Assembly (NCBI GenBank): GCA_013400115.1
Contig: VXBP01000347.1
Span: 268,899-332,898 of the forward strand
DNA: 64,000 nucleotides
Reading direction: 5' to 3'
Source: Rhinopomastus cyanomelas
Lineage: Eukaryota > Chordata > Aves > Bucerotiformes > Rhinopomastidae
Within the stretch, counting starts at the first letter, position 1. The number at the start of each line of letters is the position of its first letter. The position numbers and the translations under genes were made by a program. The notes under the pieces were generated by a model, which was given only the letters and a program-made list of their open reading frames with translations, did no database searches and was not told where the DNA came from. Of the stretch, positions 12,701 to 24,700 are shown in pieces.

Positions 12701-15700
12701 TGTCCAAGTCTCCGTTCCGTGTGCTTTCCTCCATTTCCAAAATGCCAATTCCAACTGGGAATGGGAGAAGTCTCTCTGTTTCTGCAAACCATGGAGTTCA
12801 GATGAAAACCTTCTTTCTGCTAATCCAGAGGAACCACATTCACTAGTCACCACACGTCNGTTAGCTTCTTCCAAAGAGGAGCTAATGTTATCTTTATACT
12901 CGATGTGGCTTGAGCAATTAAATGAGCAGTAATGCTGTCATTTTATTAACACCTTTGTGCAAGCTCTGAAAGTGCTACTGGTGGTTCTGGTGTGATTTTT
13001 ACTTATTTTGCCTGCTTTCCTTAATGCTTAGTCAGAAAAACCCACAACTTTTTCTGTGCAGTCAGTGTGTTGTGTTTGTTATGGAAATCTGCTCCAAGCA
13101 CAAACACTGACTTTATTAAGCAAAGCCTTTTATTAAGGTGAAGGTGTTCAAGGTTAGGCTGGATGAGGTGCTGAGTGGCATGATGTAGATGTTAGGTTTA
13201 CTTGGTTTATTTGGGTTTAGGTTGGACTGGATGATCTTTAAGGTCTTTTCCAACCTTATCATTACTGTGATACTGCTTTATATCTAGTGGTGTCAAGAAG
13301 TGAGCTGACCAGGATGAAATAGCTTTTTCTGTAGCAAGACCTTAGGTGAAGCACAGGCAGTTTATGTACCCCCATCCTTAAGCTTTTTTCTTCGTATAAG
13401 CTTGTGGAACAAAGACTTAGTTCATAAACAGACTAGCTGTCTCAGCATCTAAGTCAGAGCTGTTTTATTTGCCTCACTGTACACACAGTTTTGTAACTGA
13501 GCTGGTGAACATGACTTTGTTCCTAAAGCAGCGGGGAGCATGGTGGTGGGTTTGTTTCATACGTACGTACAAATTTTAAACCATGACTTTTGGGAAGTTG
13601 AGGTGATACAGCCAGGTTTCTTTTTCTGAAGTTCATTTATGGAAGCAAAAGAATGAAACTGTAAGAGAGCCTAATTCTGCGTTCTAGTGTCATGCTGAAA
13701 CAATACCTGTGTGTGCTAAGGGGGACGGACCACGCGTTTGTGCTGGGAACTATTCCAGGCTTTGCCTTGGATCTGCTGACTGAGACTTACAAACCTGAAA
13801 AGTCCCTTGTAAGGAAATCCCTTACGAAGGGAGAAAAAGGTTCGAGGCTCCTAAATGATGCAATCTAAAGTGTAGATGGAGATATCAGCAATAATCACAG
13901 AACATCAGGGTTTGGAAGGGACCTTGAGAGATCATCTAGTCCAGTCCCCCTACCAGAGCAGGACCACCTAGACCAAGTGGCACAGGTGAACGTATCCCAG
14001 CGGGTTTTGAACGTCAGTTACTGTGATAGTTCAGTCACTGGCTATTTTCTGTGCATGATGTGACTACAGTGCCTTTTCATTCTCACATTTTTGTTTTAAT
14101 ATGTAGCAGTAGAGTTGGAGTGGGAGCCTGTCTGGTTTTGCTGCGCTCCTCCTGGTTTCGCAGGTCTGCTGGGTACCAGCAGGGGCCGCCGTTGCTCTCC
14201 TTCTGATGCTCCTCTGGTTGCTGCGAGTAGTTGAGGCAGCTGCACGAGAGAAAGTAAATCTTGAAATTGTCGATTCTTGATACTTAGCAATTTGTAAATG
14301 AAATGAACCACAGGATCAACAGAAGCACGCATGCTGGCGTTCGTTTCCTGTCTTCAGAGAAGGTTTTGGTGGAAGGGAGGGAAGAAGCATGTCTGTGGAA
14401 CACAGTAAATAATCGCATGATCACGATAGTAAAGATGCAGCTGACTGTGCTTTGTGTGTAGTACCTTTTAGAATAGCTGATCCCAGATACACTCAATCTA
14501 AAGACTTTTTTAAAGTTCATTTTTATTGGACTTATGTTCTCCTTAGAGGAAGAATCCTGTGCTCTGCCAAGGCCAGTCACTGAAGCTCTTTTTCTCAATT
14601 GCAATTAGCAGAAGAAATTATTAAATGGTGAGGCTTATGGCTTGGTTGCATAGCAACTAATTCTAACATATCAGACAGGAAAAATGGATTGCAGTATTGC
14701 AGTGAGAACAGCTGTGAGGTCTCCAGCAACTGATTTTTTTATGCTGCTTACTTCTGAAGACACTGCCTGAAATACACGTTGTTTTTAAGAAATCTTGGGG
14801 GTTTTTGCTGCCCCTGTTCCAATTGACTGGTATAGAAGTAACCTTTCCTCAGTCCTGCTGATACTCAGGCTAGAAAATGATGTTATGAGAAGCTGTAATT
14901 GGAAATCTACCATCTTGAATGGTTTTCCTGAGTTTAGGTCCCATGCAGCAGATACATCTCAAAAAACTGCTGGTAAGGCTCAAGAGACATCCTGTTCGTA
15001 GAGTTAGAGTTTCACGACATGTGTTAGACACGATTTGAAAACTTGTTCTACTCTGCAGATCATTGTCTTGCAACCCAATTTTATAAATTATAAATCTATA
15101 ACATTTCATAAAGAACTGTTTGTCATGATGAGTGCTCTGGCAGGGGGATTGGACTAGATGGTCTTTTGAGGTCCCTTCCAATCCCCAATGTTCTGTGATT
15201 CTGTGATGTGCCTATTCCATTCTGACACTTCCCAGTTTTCAAAAAATAAGTGTTTATATTGTCACATTTGCATCACAAACAGCTTTGTGGCTGCTCCAGT
15301 TACTGCTATTTGAAGGTTACACTTTCAGCATTGTTGTAGTCCAGAGAATTCTGCTCTACCAGCACAACTCCCCCCATGTTTGTTGTTTTCATTGCAGCTT
15401 GCCTCAGTTCTTAAAGTTGGGTTAGCAGAGGTTGTAGCATTGTACTTTATTCCATATTTTTTCTTATATTCTCGATAAGCCCCCCTCCAGTTTTTCTTGA
15501 TCGCTGCAGACCTTTGCTGAGTAATCAAACCTTCACTCTAATTCTTGTATCCTGGCTACGCAGCAGTTTATGTCACTACATGAAGTGTATGGTTAGCTGC
15601 TGTGTTCTCTGAGTACCTTCTGGCTTGTCTGTCAGGCCACGGACCAGTCCTAAACTCCTGTGTCTTGTGGAAGGAGGATGTATAAATCGTGTCACAGACA

Positions 15701-18700
15701 AAAAGGCTGCTCTTTGTCTTATGGACTTTGTTTTGGTCAGGACCCTCTGTGCAGTAGAAGGTCGGTTTTCGTCTCGAATTGTCTCGTTTGTTTCCTGCTA
15801 AAATTTGCCTTATTAACAGTGACATGACAGGGTAATATTTACAGGGTTTGAAGCACTAAATAATGTCTTAATAGCCAGTGTTCGCACAGGAGCTCAGGGA
15901 GCACGTCTTCAGAGGGCAGACTTCTGATTTAGGATGCAACTAGTTTGCTGAAATGTTGTCTCTGAAAATATCTGTGTAAATTTGCACCTGGGGAAAAAAA
16001 CCAACCACCAAACCATCCTCATTGACTGCTCCCAGCCCACCCTGGTATTCTATCTGCAGGATTGCAGAGGAGTGCTGGGTGACCTTGTGCACACTGAGGG
16101 ATGATCTCACTCACAGCTCATTCTTCACAACAGGTGATCGCAAGTCATACTTAGCCGCTTGCGCTGAGCAGCAGAAGAGTTGTGAAGCTTGCGGCTTTTG
16201 GAGGTTGCTGGGCAATTGACAGGCATTTCTGAAAGCATGGCGCTTCTTTATATGCTTCATGCTCTGAGTGTGACCTCAGAAGAGCTTTACAGGGGCTAGA
16301 TTTTACCTGTAGTGCGCGAGTGACTTCAGTAATGTTGTAGGGCAAGTATTAGCTTTATTAGTAATTAGGCAATAATTAGGTTTTACTAATAATTAGGCAA
16401 TAAGATAAATTTCAACAATAAAGGGTCGTTGTTAGTGTGTTTAAAAAGTGAAGTTTAATATGAGAAAAGTAAATGATTCATTCCTGGATTTTGATGTGAT
16501 TTGCTTTTACGGATAAAAGACCTGGATTGGAAGTGCTGGTTGGCGCATGGGAATTGCTTCTTTTAAGAGAGTGTTGCAGCAGTACCTCTTAAGATTATGT
16601 AATTTGAGAGAGCTCACTAGTTTTGTCTCCACAAAACTCTCACTATCACTTGAGTTTTAGGTGTGTTGGCGTTGAATGCTGATCATTAATAGCAGTAGCG
16701 TCTCTGTTTCCATTAACGTGACTTAACAGAATGTAAATAACGGACCAAGCGCAGAGCAGATCAGAAACAGGACACAGATGGGGGTATAGTTGTCCATCCT
16801 CCCACTGTTTTATTTAAAAAAACCAAACAAAGAGGTGAGGAAGATGGAGGCTGTAAGGTCCAGAAGTCAGCAAATGCCAAATTTATGGTTGCTGCCACAA
16901 CCCTGATGTTTCTTGCTTCGCATGTGTTCCTTTTGCTCACCCACACGTTGACACAAGTCTGCTGAAAGAAACTGATTTGGATCATACACTGATCTCGGAG
17001 GCAGCACACAGACAAAAGCTTATGAACTGTGAAAGCTGTGGGACACTTGAAGTAAACCTGCTGCAGTGTCTGTTAGTGGATTGACTTTGCATTCAGCTGC
17101 CTGTTCTGCTGGACCCTTTCAAAAAGCCTAAGTGATGGTGGGGAATTGCTGTGTCTGGCTTTGCTTTGTCTGCGTAGATTTATGTAGTTATGCTCATCAA
17201 ATAAACGTGAATGTTTCACTCCAGTACATTTATTGTAGATGGAGATGTTAAAGCAGTGTTGATGGTAAAGTACATAATTTCTTAGGGGGTGCTTTGGAGT
17301 GACAGAAACCATGAACCCCCTCAATACTCATCCCCTCAAGAGGAATAGCATAGGTGTGGCAGTGAAGCAGTAGTGCTGAGTGGTAAGGGAAGGCTGTGTG
17401 AGCCTGCTTGGAACCCTGAGCCCACAACACTGCGTTGATGCTTTCTTCCACATCTCCACAGCCACCTGTAGTTGAACTAAGTTAGCCAGAAGTACCGAGT
17501 GCAAAGTGTTTGCTGTAGTGGTCCTAAAGCAACCATGAATTTTTGTCCTGTATGTGCTGATGAGATTTGGAGTTTCTGCTTTGCTGTGTCTCTGCAGTAT
17601 TGGGAGTTTTGGAACTCTCAGAGAGAAGGAGACAACTGAAAATAAAAAGCATTTTAGCATCTTCTATTTAAAAAGCTTTTTTCCTTTTTTTATGCAGCCC
17701 ATGGTCTTTAACAGGATCTTGCTTTCGTGGCCTGAGTGTGTTCGAGAGCAGGGCGAGGGAGGATGGAGTTTCTACTCCTGCGGAAGATTCTGAGTGGAAT
17801 GAGGAAAAGAAGATTTGAGTTATTAGGCATTTAAGGTTGTAATTTGAATAAGCTGGTAAAATTGGAAGAACAGAGACAATTTGTAGTAGGGTCACTGTTC
17901 AAATGTTAGTAGATCAGTACACATTTGGACAGTGTGTGTGTGCGCGCATGCGGGCAGCTGCTGCAGCCACCCTGGCAGAAGTGCAGCACCAGCGTCGCAA
18001 TAACTTGGCTGAGCAGCAGTGGCTTTAATTTATTCAGAGGAAGAGAAATAACAGCAACCAGCTCAGTTTATGCATTATCATGTTTTAATGACATTCCTGA
18101 AATATTTAGTGTACTTGATGCTCTCTTCAGGAGGATTGGAAGTTTGGCTTTATAGTTCAGGGTCTTAATTCTATTACAGAGTGTCACTGTATTGATACCT
18201 TACTATGGATTGTTTTGCTTGTGTTACGTATTTGTACGAGGATTGAACACTTACTGGGTTATTAAACACTATAAGGGTTTTCCTTACCCCTACAACAATT
18301 AGTTTTATTCCACGATAGGCTGTTGGATTGTGGTCCATTTTTGCAACACTACATATTCCTTTTCTTCAAGACTGTGACAACCCACCAAGTTTTCAAGGCC
18401 AAAAAAACCCACCAGCAAAGCACAGAATAACCCAACGAGACACCCCCTCGTAATTCCCAGTCTTTCCAGTCTGCTCTTAAAGTGGCAGTGTCTCACTATG
18501 GTAAAAAAAAAACACAGTACTTTGAGTTTCATGGTGACCAAGCCAGGTATTTTCTTGCTAAGTACAGTGCTGAGATCTCGAAATGTAGGGTTTGTGAGGC
18601 TGGGGTTTTTCTCTCCCCAAAATAATAGAATTCAGTAGAACCCAGGGTCGATCATCTTTTGAAAAACAGACATGAAAATAATGGAGCACAGCATGTTTTG

Positions 18701-21700
18701 CTGCATGTAAACTTCTTATTCCAGGTTTTTCTACAGTTGCTAGGTAAATGGGAGTGCTTACCTGGTTACTCCGTGCAGCATGACCTTTACTCTTTCTATT
18801 TCTCATCCTCACTCGCTCAAAAAAATGTTCTCTTCTCCCCTGACTGATGTCTGCTGTGGGCCTTCTGCCAGCAGCAGCGTTAAACTCAACAGTGCTGGCA
18901 CTGCTTCTCGCAGAAGTAGCCCAGAAGAAAAAGGAAGCAAGGAGCAAAAAAATCTCGAGCTGGATCAGTTCCTGCTTGGCCACTGTGTGCAGAAACAGCA
19001 GTGCCAGAAGCAGGGAGCTGGGAGCAGCGATGGGCGAGGCCTTTTTGCTGGAAGCACAGCCTTAGGAAGACCGATTAAAGTACGTGCACTCGCAGCTTCT
19101 GGTTTGAATGTAAATCATACTATGAAGGGAGATGGTGTTTAGTACCCGCACTTTCACCTTTTGGCTTCTCTACACGTTTGGGCTTGCTTTTTGGAGGGTT
19201 TTTTTTAATAGATGTATAGAGACCTCACGGCCAGACACTGAGTTACTGTAGAAAAATAATGATTCTTTCTGTGCTGAATTAATGGAGTGCAAAACCCTCC
19301 TAATGATCTACTCGGATGTTTCTTGCTAACGTCAATTAGTTCTCGAGCTGTAGTATGGAAATAACCATCGACGCTCTCCGTGTCCAAAGAAGCTGAAACA
19401 TTTGGGACAAAATCTAGCATGAAGATTGGCTGATCTGAAGTGCTGTGGGGACGCTGGTGATTCCTGAGAGGGTGGGGGGGATTTGCCACCAGTTTACCAC
19501 AGCCAGAATGGAGTTGTGTCTGCACTGACTGGTTAGCTTGATTCACACAGTAAAAACGCTGGTGTTTTGTCCAGCACTACTGTCTGGCAGACTTAACAGC
19601 ATGGCTTTCAGAGCTGAGATGGGCACAAATATACACGAAAACATTAACCCTTTTCTTGTGCATTCTCTGTAGATGAACTTCGTCAAGCTATCGTGGCCAT
19701 GATGAACAGAAAGGATGAACTGGAAGAGCAGAATAGGTAGTTTTCTATTCAAGAGGCTATGTAATTTAAAAAAACTAATACAAAAGGTCCAATACAAGCA
19801 CAAGCTGCTTTTTCTGTAAAGCTACACTTGATCTTTGTTTCATCTTTTTGATGCATATAGTGTTTTCTGTGATACATAAGTTGAATATTTAAATACTCAA
19901 GTGTTGGTACTGAAGAGTGAAGCTTGTAGAGCATTTGTTGAAAATTCCTTTGAATTTGAGTTACAGCTCTTCCTGTCTTGAGAAATTCTGCCAGCTGTAG
20001 TATTTTCACAGCCAAAAGTTAATAGCCAAAAGATCTTACAGATCTTTTAAGACAGCTTTCTACACGAATAAACATTTGCCCTTGTGCAGATACGTAGAAA
20101 ATGCCCTTATTTCCTGTTCTGGTGCTGTCGTAGGACTGTTTTGGTAACTTACATTTTTTCTGGAGATACTTTAATTAAGCATTTAGGCAGTTAGTGTTGA
20201 GACTACCAGCTGATACTGTTTTCCTGCCTCTTACCCTCCTGCTCCCATCAATGCAAGCTGTTGCCCCATCCAGCTTTGTTCTTTTCCAGCAAAAGGACCA
20301 GGATACTTCAGGTCTTGCCATTACACATCTCACTGACCTGTATCTGTCCCGTCAAAGGCTTTACTCAGAGGTCTGTAGCAGTGCTCTCAGTACAGAGGCA
20401 AGACCTCTTCCTGTCTCCTGCTCTTGCTAGTAAATACATTGCCTATAGGTTATTCCTGAGATGTGTTGACTCGCACTGAAGCGCTGTGGAACAAATTTGT
20501 AAGCGCTTTTCTCTAACAAACCCTTTCTGTGTGGTAGTAGAGTAGGTACCATAGGTTGTGCTTTGGGCATGTTGATGAGGCCGTAATACAAATTAATAGT
20601 AAGCATTTACAACTGTTTTGGTGGGTTGTTGTTTCTGGTAGCCTTTTGTATCTTTGTGTGATCAAATCAGATTAATTGATTAGATTGAATAACAAAATTT
20701 TAGGATGACATTGATGGTATCGTTCATGCAACTTACTGTGTTTTTGGTGGAGTATCTTCTAATTACTAGGTGGTGGTTGCACTGTTGTAACAGAGGCTGC
20801 TGCCTTCTTCCAGGTCTCTGAGAAATCTGCTTGATGGGGAGATGGAGCATTCTGCAGCACTAAGGCAGGAAATGGAGAACTGGAGAAGGAAGGCCGCAGA
20901 ACAGGAAGAGCGACATGCCACGAAAGTCCAGGCCTTGGCGCGGTAAGAAGCACTGAGTGCGTCATGAAGTAGAGCAGCAGCGGAACAAAGGGACAAAACA
21001 TTCTTCACATGGTAGTTTTCAGGGGAACTTAAGGGATTCATGGGGAAAAATCCTAGTGGTGGAGGTGGCTGCTGCTGCTGTCCCAGGACCGTGCAGCGTT
21101 GGTTCTAGCGGTGGAGGTGGCTGCTGCTGCTGTCCCAGGACCGTGCAGCGTTGGTTCTAGCGGTGGAGGTGGCTGCTGCTGCTGTCCCAGGACCGTGCAG
21201 CGTTGGTTCTAGCGGTGGAGGTGGCTGTTTTGGTGCATGTGCAAAATTTCAGAAATGCACAGGCTAGTTTGCTGAGATTTTAGCTCCTCAGATCTGCAGA
21301 GAGTGAGGACTAATTTTGGAGACTATTTAACATTACTCCACAGTGTTTCCTTTGCTGTATGTCTTACACCAAGATTAATATGATGACCCCTTTCCTGCCA
21401 GCAAGTCTTACTGCAGTCAGCAGAAATTGTGCTGAGTGGTCGCAGCGGAAGTTTAATTCAGCAGGAATGTTTGCGTCTTTATTTACTGCTTTCAGTGATG
21501 CATGTCACTGTTGCTGCTGCTCACACAGACACCCTTCCCTATATAAGCAGTAAAGAATAGATTATTAGTGATGTTTCCATCCAATCTGTCTTCCTTCTAC
21601 CTTCTAGGCTGATTGGTTTTTTTCCTGTCCTGTTGTTAGGTTTTGGTGGCTGACTACACTACCAACCACTGCATCCTAAGCAATGGTTGTTTGCAAACAA

Positions 21701-24700
21701 TGGTAGCAGTACCAGTTTCTGAAGTGTTGCAGCTGAGTCCCCCTAGCTCTTGGGAGGTCACCTGGAACAGGTTGTTCATTACCATTTAGTAGTTAGAATG
21801 TTAGTATTCTGCTGTTGGTGACACACCAAACTGAACGAGTCACACTGAGGGAGGCAGAGATACGCAGAGGTAGGTTTGACATTCATGTGCCGTGGGGCAG
21901 TTGAGACTGTGCTTCATCGTTCAATATTCACGTTTCAGGTTCTGCAGGTTGCACATTCATATTTCTTTGAGTCACTTCCCCCACAGCTTTAGAGTCTGCA
22001 GTGACACGCAGGTGAATCAGGTATTTGTCATGCACATACCTCTCTAAAGAATAGATAAGGGGCTTCTATAACAAGATCTAGAGAGAGGATCACTTAGACT
22101 AAACTACTAACTGCAAACAAGTTTATTTAATTTCTCTTTTTTCTTTGGAGACTGGGTATGTTGTGTTGATTGTTCTTCTGGAAGTCAGTTTATGTTGTCA
22201 CATGATAAAAACAGTATCGGGAGTTGCTTAGGTCAACGAATTCTTGTGCTGCCTGTTGTTTTGAACTTTGGATGCTCTTTAATTATTCATTGCAGCTCAT
22301 TTTCTAGCATATAGTTACTTTGGAATGTAGACTTTTCTTCTGGATTCTTTCCTCGGTTGGCTTAGTCCTGGAGGTGCTGCTGCTGCAGTGCTGGGTTGCA
22401 AGTTAAGAAGTAGTAGTATTTTGAGCCAGGAATTTGGGCAAGCTGAACAATTGGAAGAGTCTGAAATAAACACTTTTGAAAGGCTTTGTTAGTGCTGCAT
22501 AATACATGAGGTGACTTAGAGGAAGGTAACTTTCAGGCACTTTGGGACAGTGAAATCTCACCACTTACCTTGAAAACAATTGATGCCATGACTAGAGTGG
22601 AAAAATTTCTCTGTTGTCATATGCTGAACATCTCAAGGCAAGGAAAATCATTCAGTTTTCCATGGTTGTTGAAATGTGATGGACAAGCATGCTTCAGATT
22701 ATGAGAGCTGACATTTGTGTGTCCACAAAGCTCTTGCAAAGAATTTGCTGCAAGTACCTTCTTGAAGGCTGTGAGAACACAAAATTTCTCTGCCATGTCA
22801 ATCAGGGGTGGAATGATATCTGCAAAACTGATTTATTCAGCTCTCTCTTAGACTCTCCAAAGAGTCTCTGGTCTTCTAGGCAAAACGCTCACTTATTTAG
22901 AGATGTTTTCTTGAGTTTCTTAATTTGTCTTTGGAAAATGAAAAAACGACTTGGGCCATTTTAGTTCCAAGTAGTGGTAATCCCTTTCTTCCTCATGAAA
23001 TGTTTGAGTAGCTCTTTCATAACGGTAATGAAACTGGTTTGAAAGCAGCAGTCTCTGCATTCAGCCTGCTTCCTAGCCTGTTGATAGAATGGAGTAGAGA
23101 GACCATGGTAAAATTCTGTAAGCTGCTCTTTTGTGTCCTTATGTTTCCTTGCCTAATGAGCCTTTCTGAAATTGCAGGGGCATGCCAGGCAGTGGCTTCT
23201 TGGCAACACTGACATTTCAAAACAGATTCCTTTTCCTGCGTGGAATGCTACCGCAACCCTTTGCGAGGCAAAGGAATCACTGAGGTTGACTGTGACACTC
23301 GATAAGCTCTCATTGTGTGTTCTTAAACTACGCTCAGAAATACCAGAGGAAAGCATTTTACAAAGGACAGGCTTTGCAGATGGAAAGAGGAGATGATACT
23401 GTGCTGTGTGGGGAATTGGGGGATTAGAATTGAACTGTACTCTGTCTCACTCTTTGGTCTGTTTACACGCTGCAGCGTAATCTGCCGCCTCTTATCCGGC
23501 GATCTCATTTCACACTGACCTGGTCCAGCATCCCCTCCTCGTTCCTTTAATTGTTTTTTGATTTAGACAGACTGTGTAACTTTCTGTTAGCAGTGTAGCT
23601 TCATGTACAAGAGAGAATGTAATGATTAATGAAAATTTCTACGTCACGAGATAATCTGTTTCACTGATGTGTTTGTGTGACCCCTGAATGTGACTCTTCC
23701 TGTTCTCTGCTGCCAATGTGTTATTTGATGTGCAAGTCATTATTTTTTGTCATCGTGTTGACACGATTTAAAGCTGCTTATTACAGATAGTATTTTGCAT
23801 CCATTGAAAGGGGCTTTTTATCTATTTTGGGAAAAGAGTGAATTTGTTTATTCTGTTGTTTCTATCACCAGAGAAAACGAGGTGCTAAAAGTGCAACTCA
23901 AGAAGTATGTAGGAGCTGTCCAGATGCTCAGAAGAGAAGGTCAAACGGTGGAAGGTAAGCATGGAGTGGAGGGATAAAAAACAAGTTGGTCACACACACA
24001 GGATTTGGCTTTTTGTGCACTGCAGCGTTAGTTTGAGACATGGGAGTAGTAACAAAATGACCCAAGTGACTCCTGGGCTTTTGTAAAAGCTGGCAGTGAA
24101 ACTGTAAGCAGTGAATGGGCCCGTCTCTCTTTTACAAGACTCTGCATTTTTATTTATTGATTTACTAATTGATCCTGGAATCTCTCCGTGTAGATACCCA
24201 CCCGGTCCTGTGCAAGCCACTACAGCCAGCGCTTCAGCCACACAAAGCCATCCTGGGGTGGCTGGGCAGAAAGCTCTTGCTTCCACCTGCTAGCCAGATA
24301 GCAGTTGTGTTTCTGTGAGAACTGCTCGTGGTGCATCTCCGAATGGACCGCTCGCTGTCGTGTGAACAGTTTTGTGATGCAGACTGATGCCAAACCAAAA
24401 GGTCACTGTGTGATGGCACGCTATCAAATCATGGCGCAGTGGGAGCGATCGAGAAGTCTTTGCTTTCCTTGCTGAGTCTTCCTCAAGAAAAAATGAAATC
24501 ATTTACATGAAAGTGGGGTTAGCAGGAGATGATTATACACCCTATTCATCTCTTCTAACCATGGTGGAATAATATCTCTCAATAATGAAAAAATTACTAC
24601 ATGTGATGTCTTTTTCTTTGAGCAGACTGCTGATGTAGAGCTTGGTATTTATTTTTACAGAGCTGCTTTTGGTCGTTGAGGTGGTCTGTTTCAGTAAGAA

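Larger units (their letters stand above)
12191..19672 (+). other. SNX29: Interval with SNX29 intron(s) and an unlocated exon
   Basis: This 7.5 kb must hold at least one more coding exon of about 30 codons, entering in phase 2 and leaving in phase 1. In mammals that stretch is serine/proline-rich. I found no matching exon by eye. The interval has a gap (12859), a possible LTR-like block, three CR1 fragments and otherwise unique sequence. A small frame at 13690-13866 (58 codons) and longer ones at 18558-19142 have no recognisable domains. Confidence 0.8.

Noticed and set aside
12417..12932. 171-codon plus-strand frame running over the N at 12859
   Set aside because: It crosses an assembly gap, resembles no known protein and lies in possible repeat sequence. 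The join over N is not reliable.
13690..13866. 58-codon frame (MLKQYLCVLRGTDHAFVLG...) considered as the missing exon
   Set aside because: Not similar to the serine/proline-rich linker, ends in a stop, and has no donor in the right phase.
16362..16402. Repeated 13-mer taattaggcaata, 28 bases apart
   Set aside because: Two copies only, AT-rich; a trivial local duplication.
18558..19142. Overlapping open frames on both strands near 18.6-19.1 kb, considered as the missing exon
   Set aside because: A stretch of serine-rich peptide is present, but it does not match the SNX29 linker and has no suitable splice sites.
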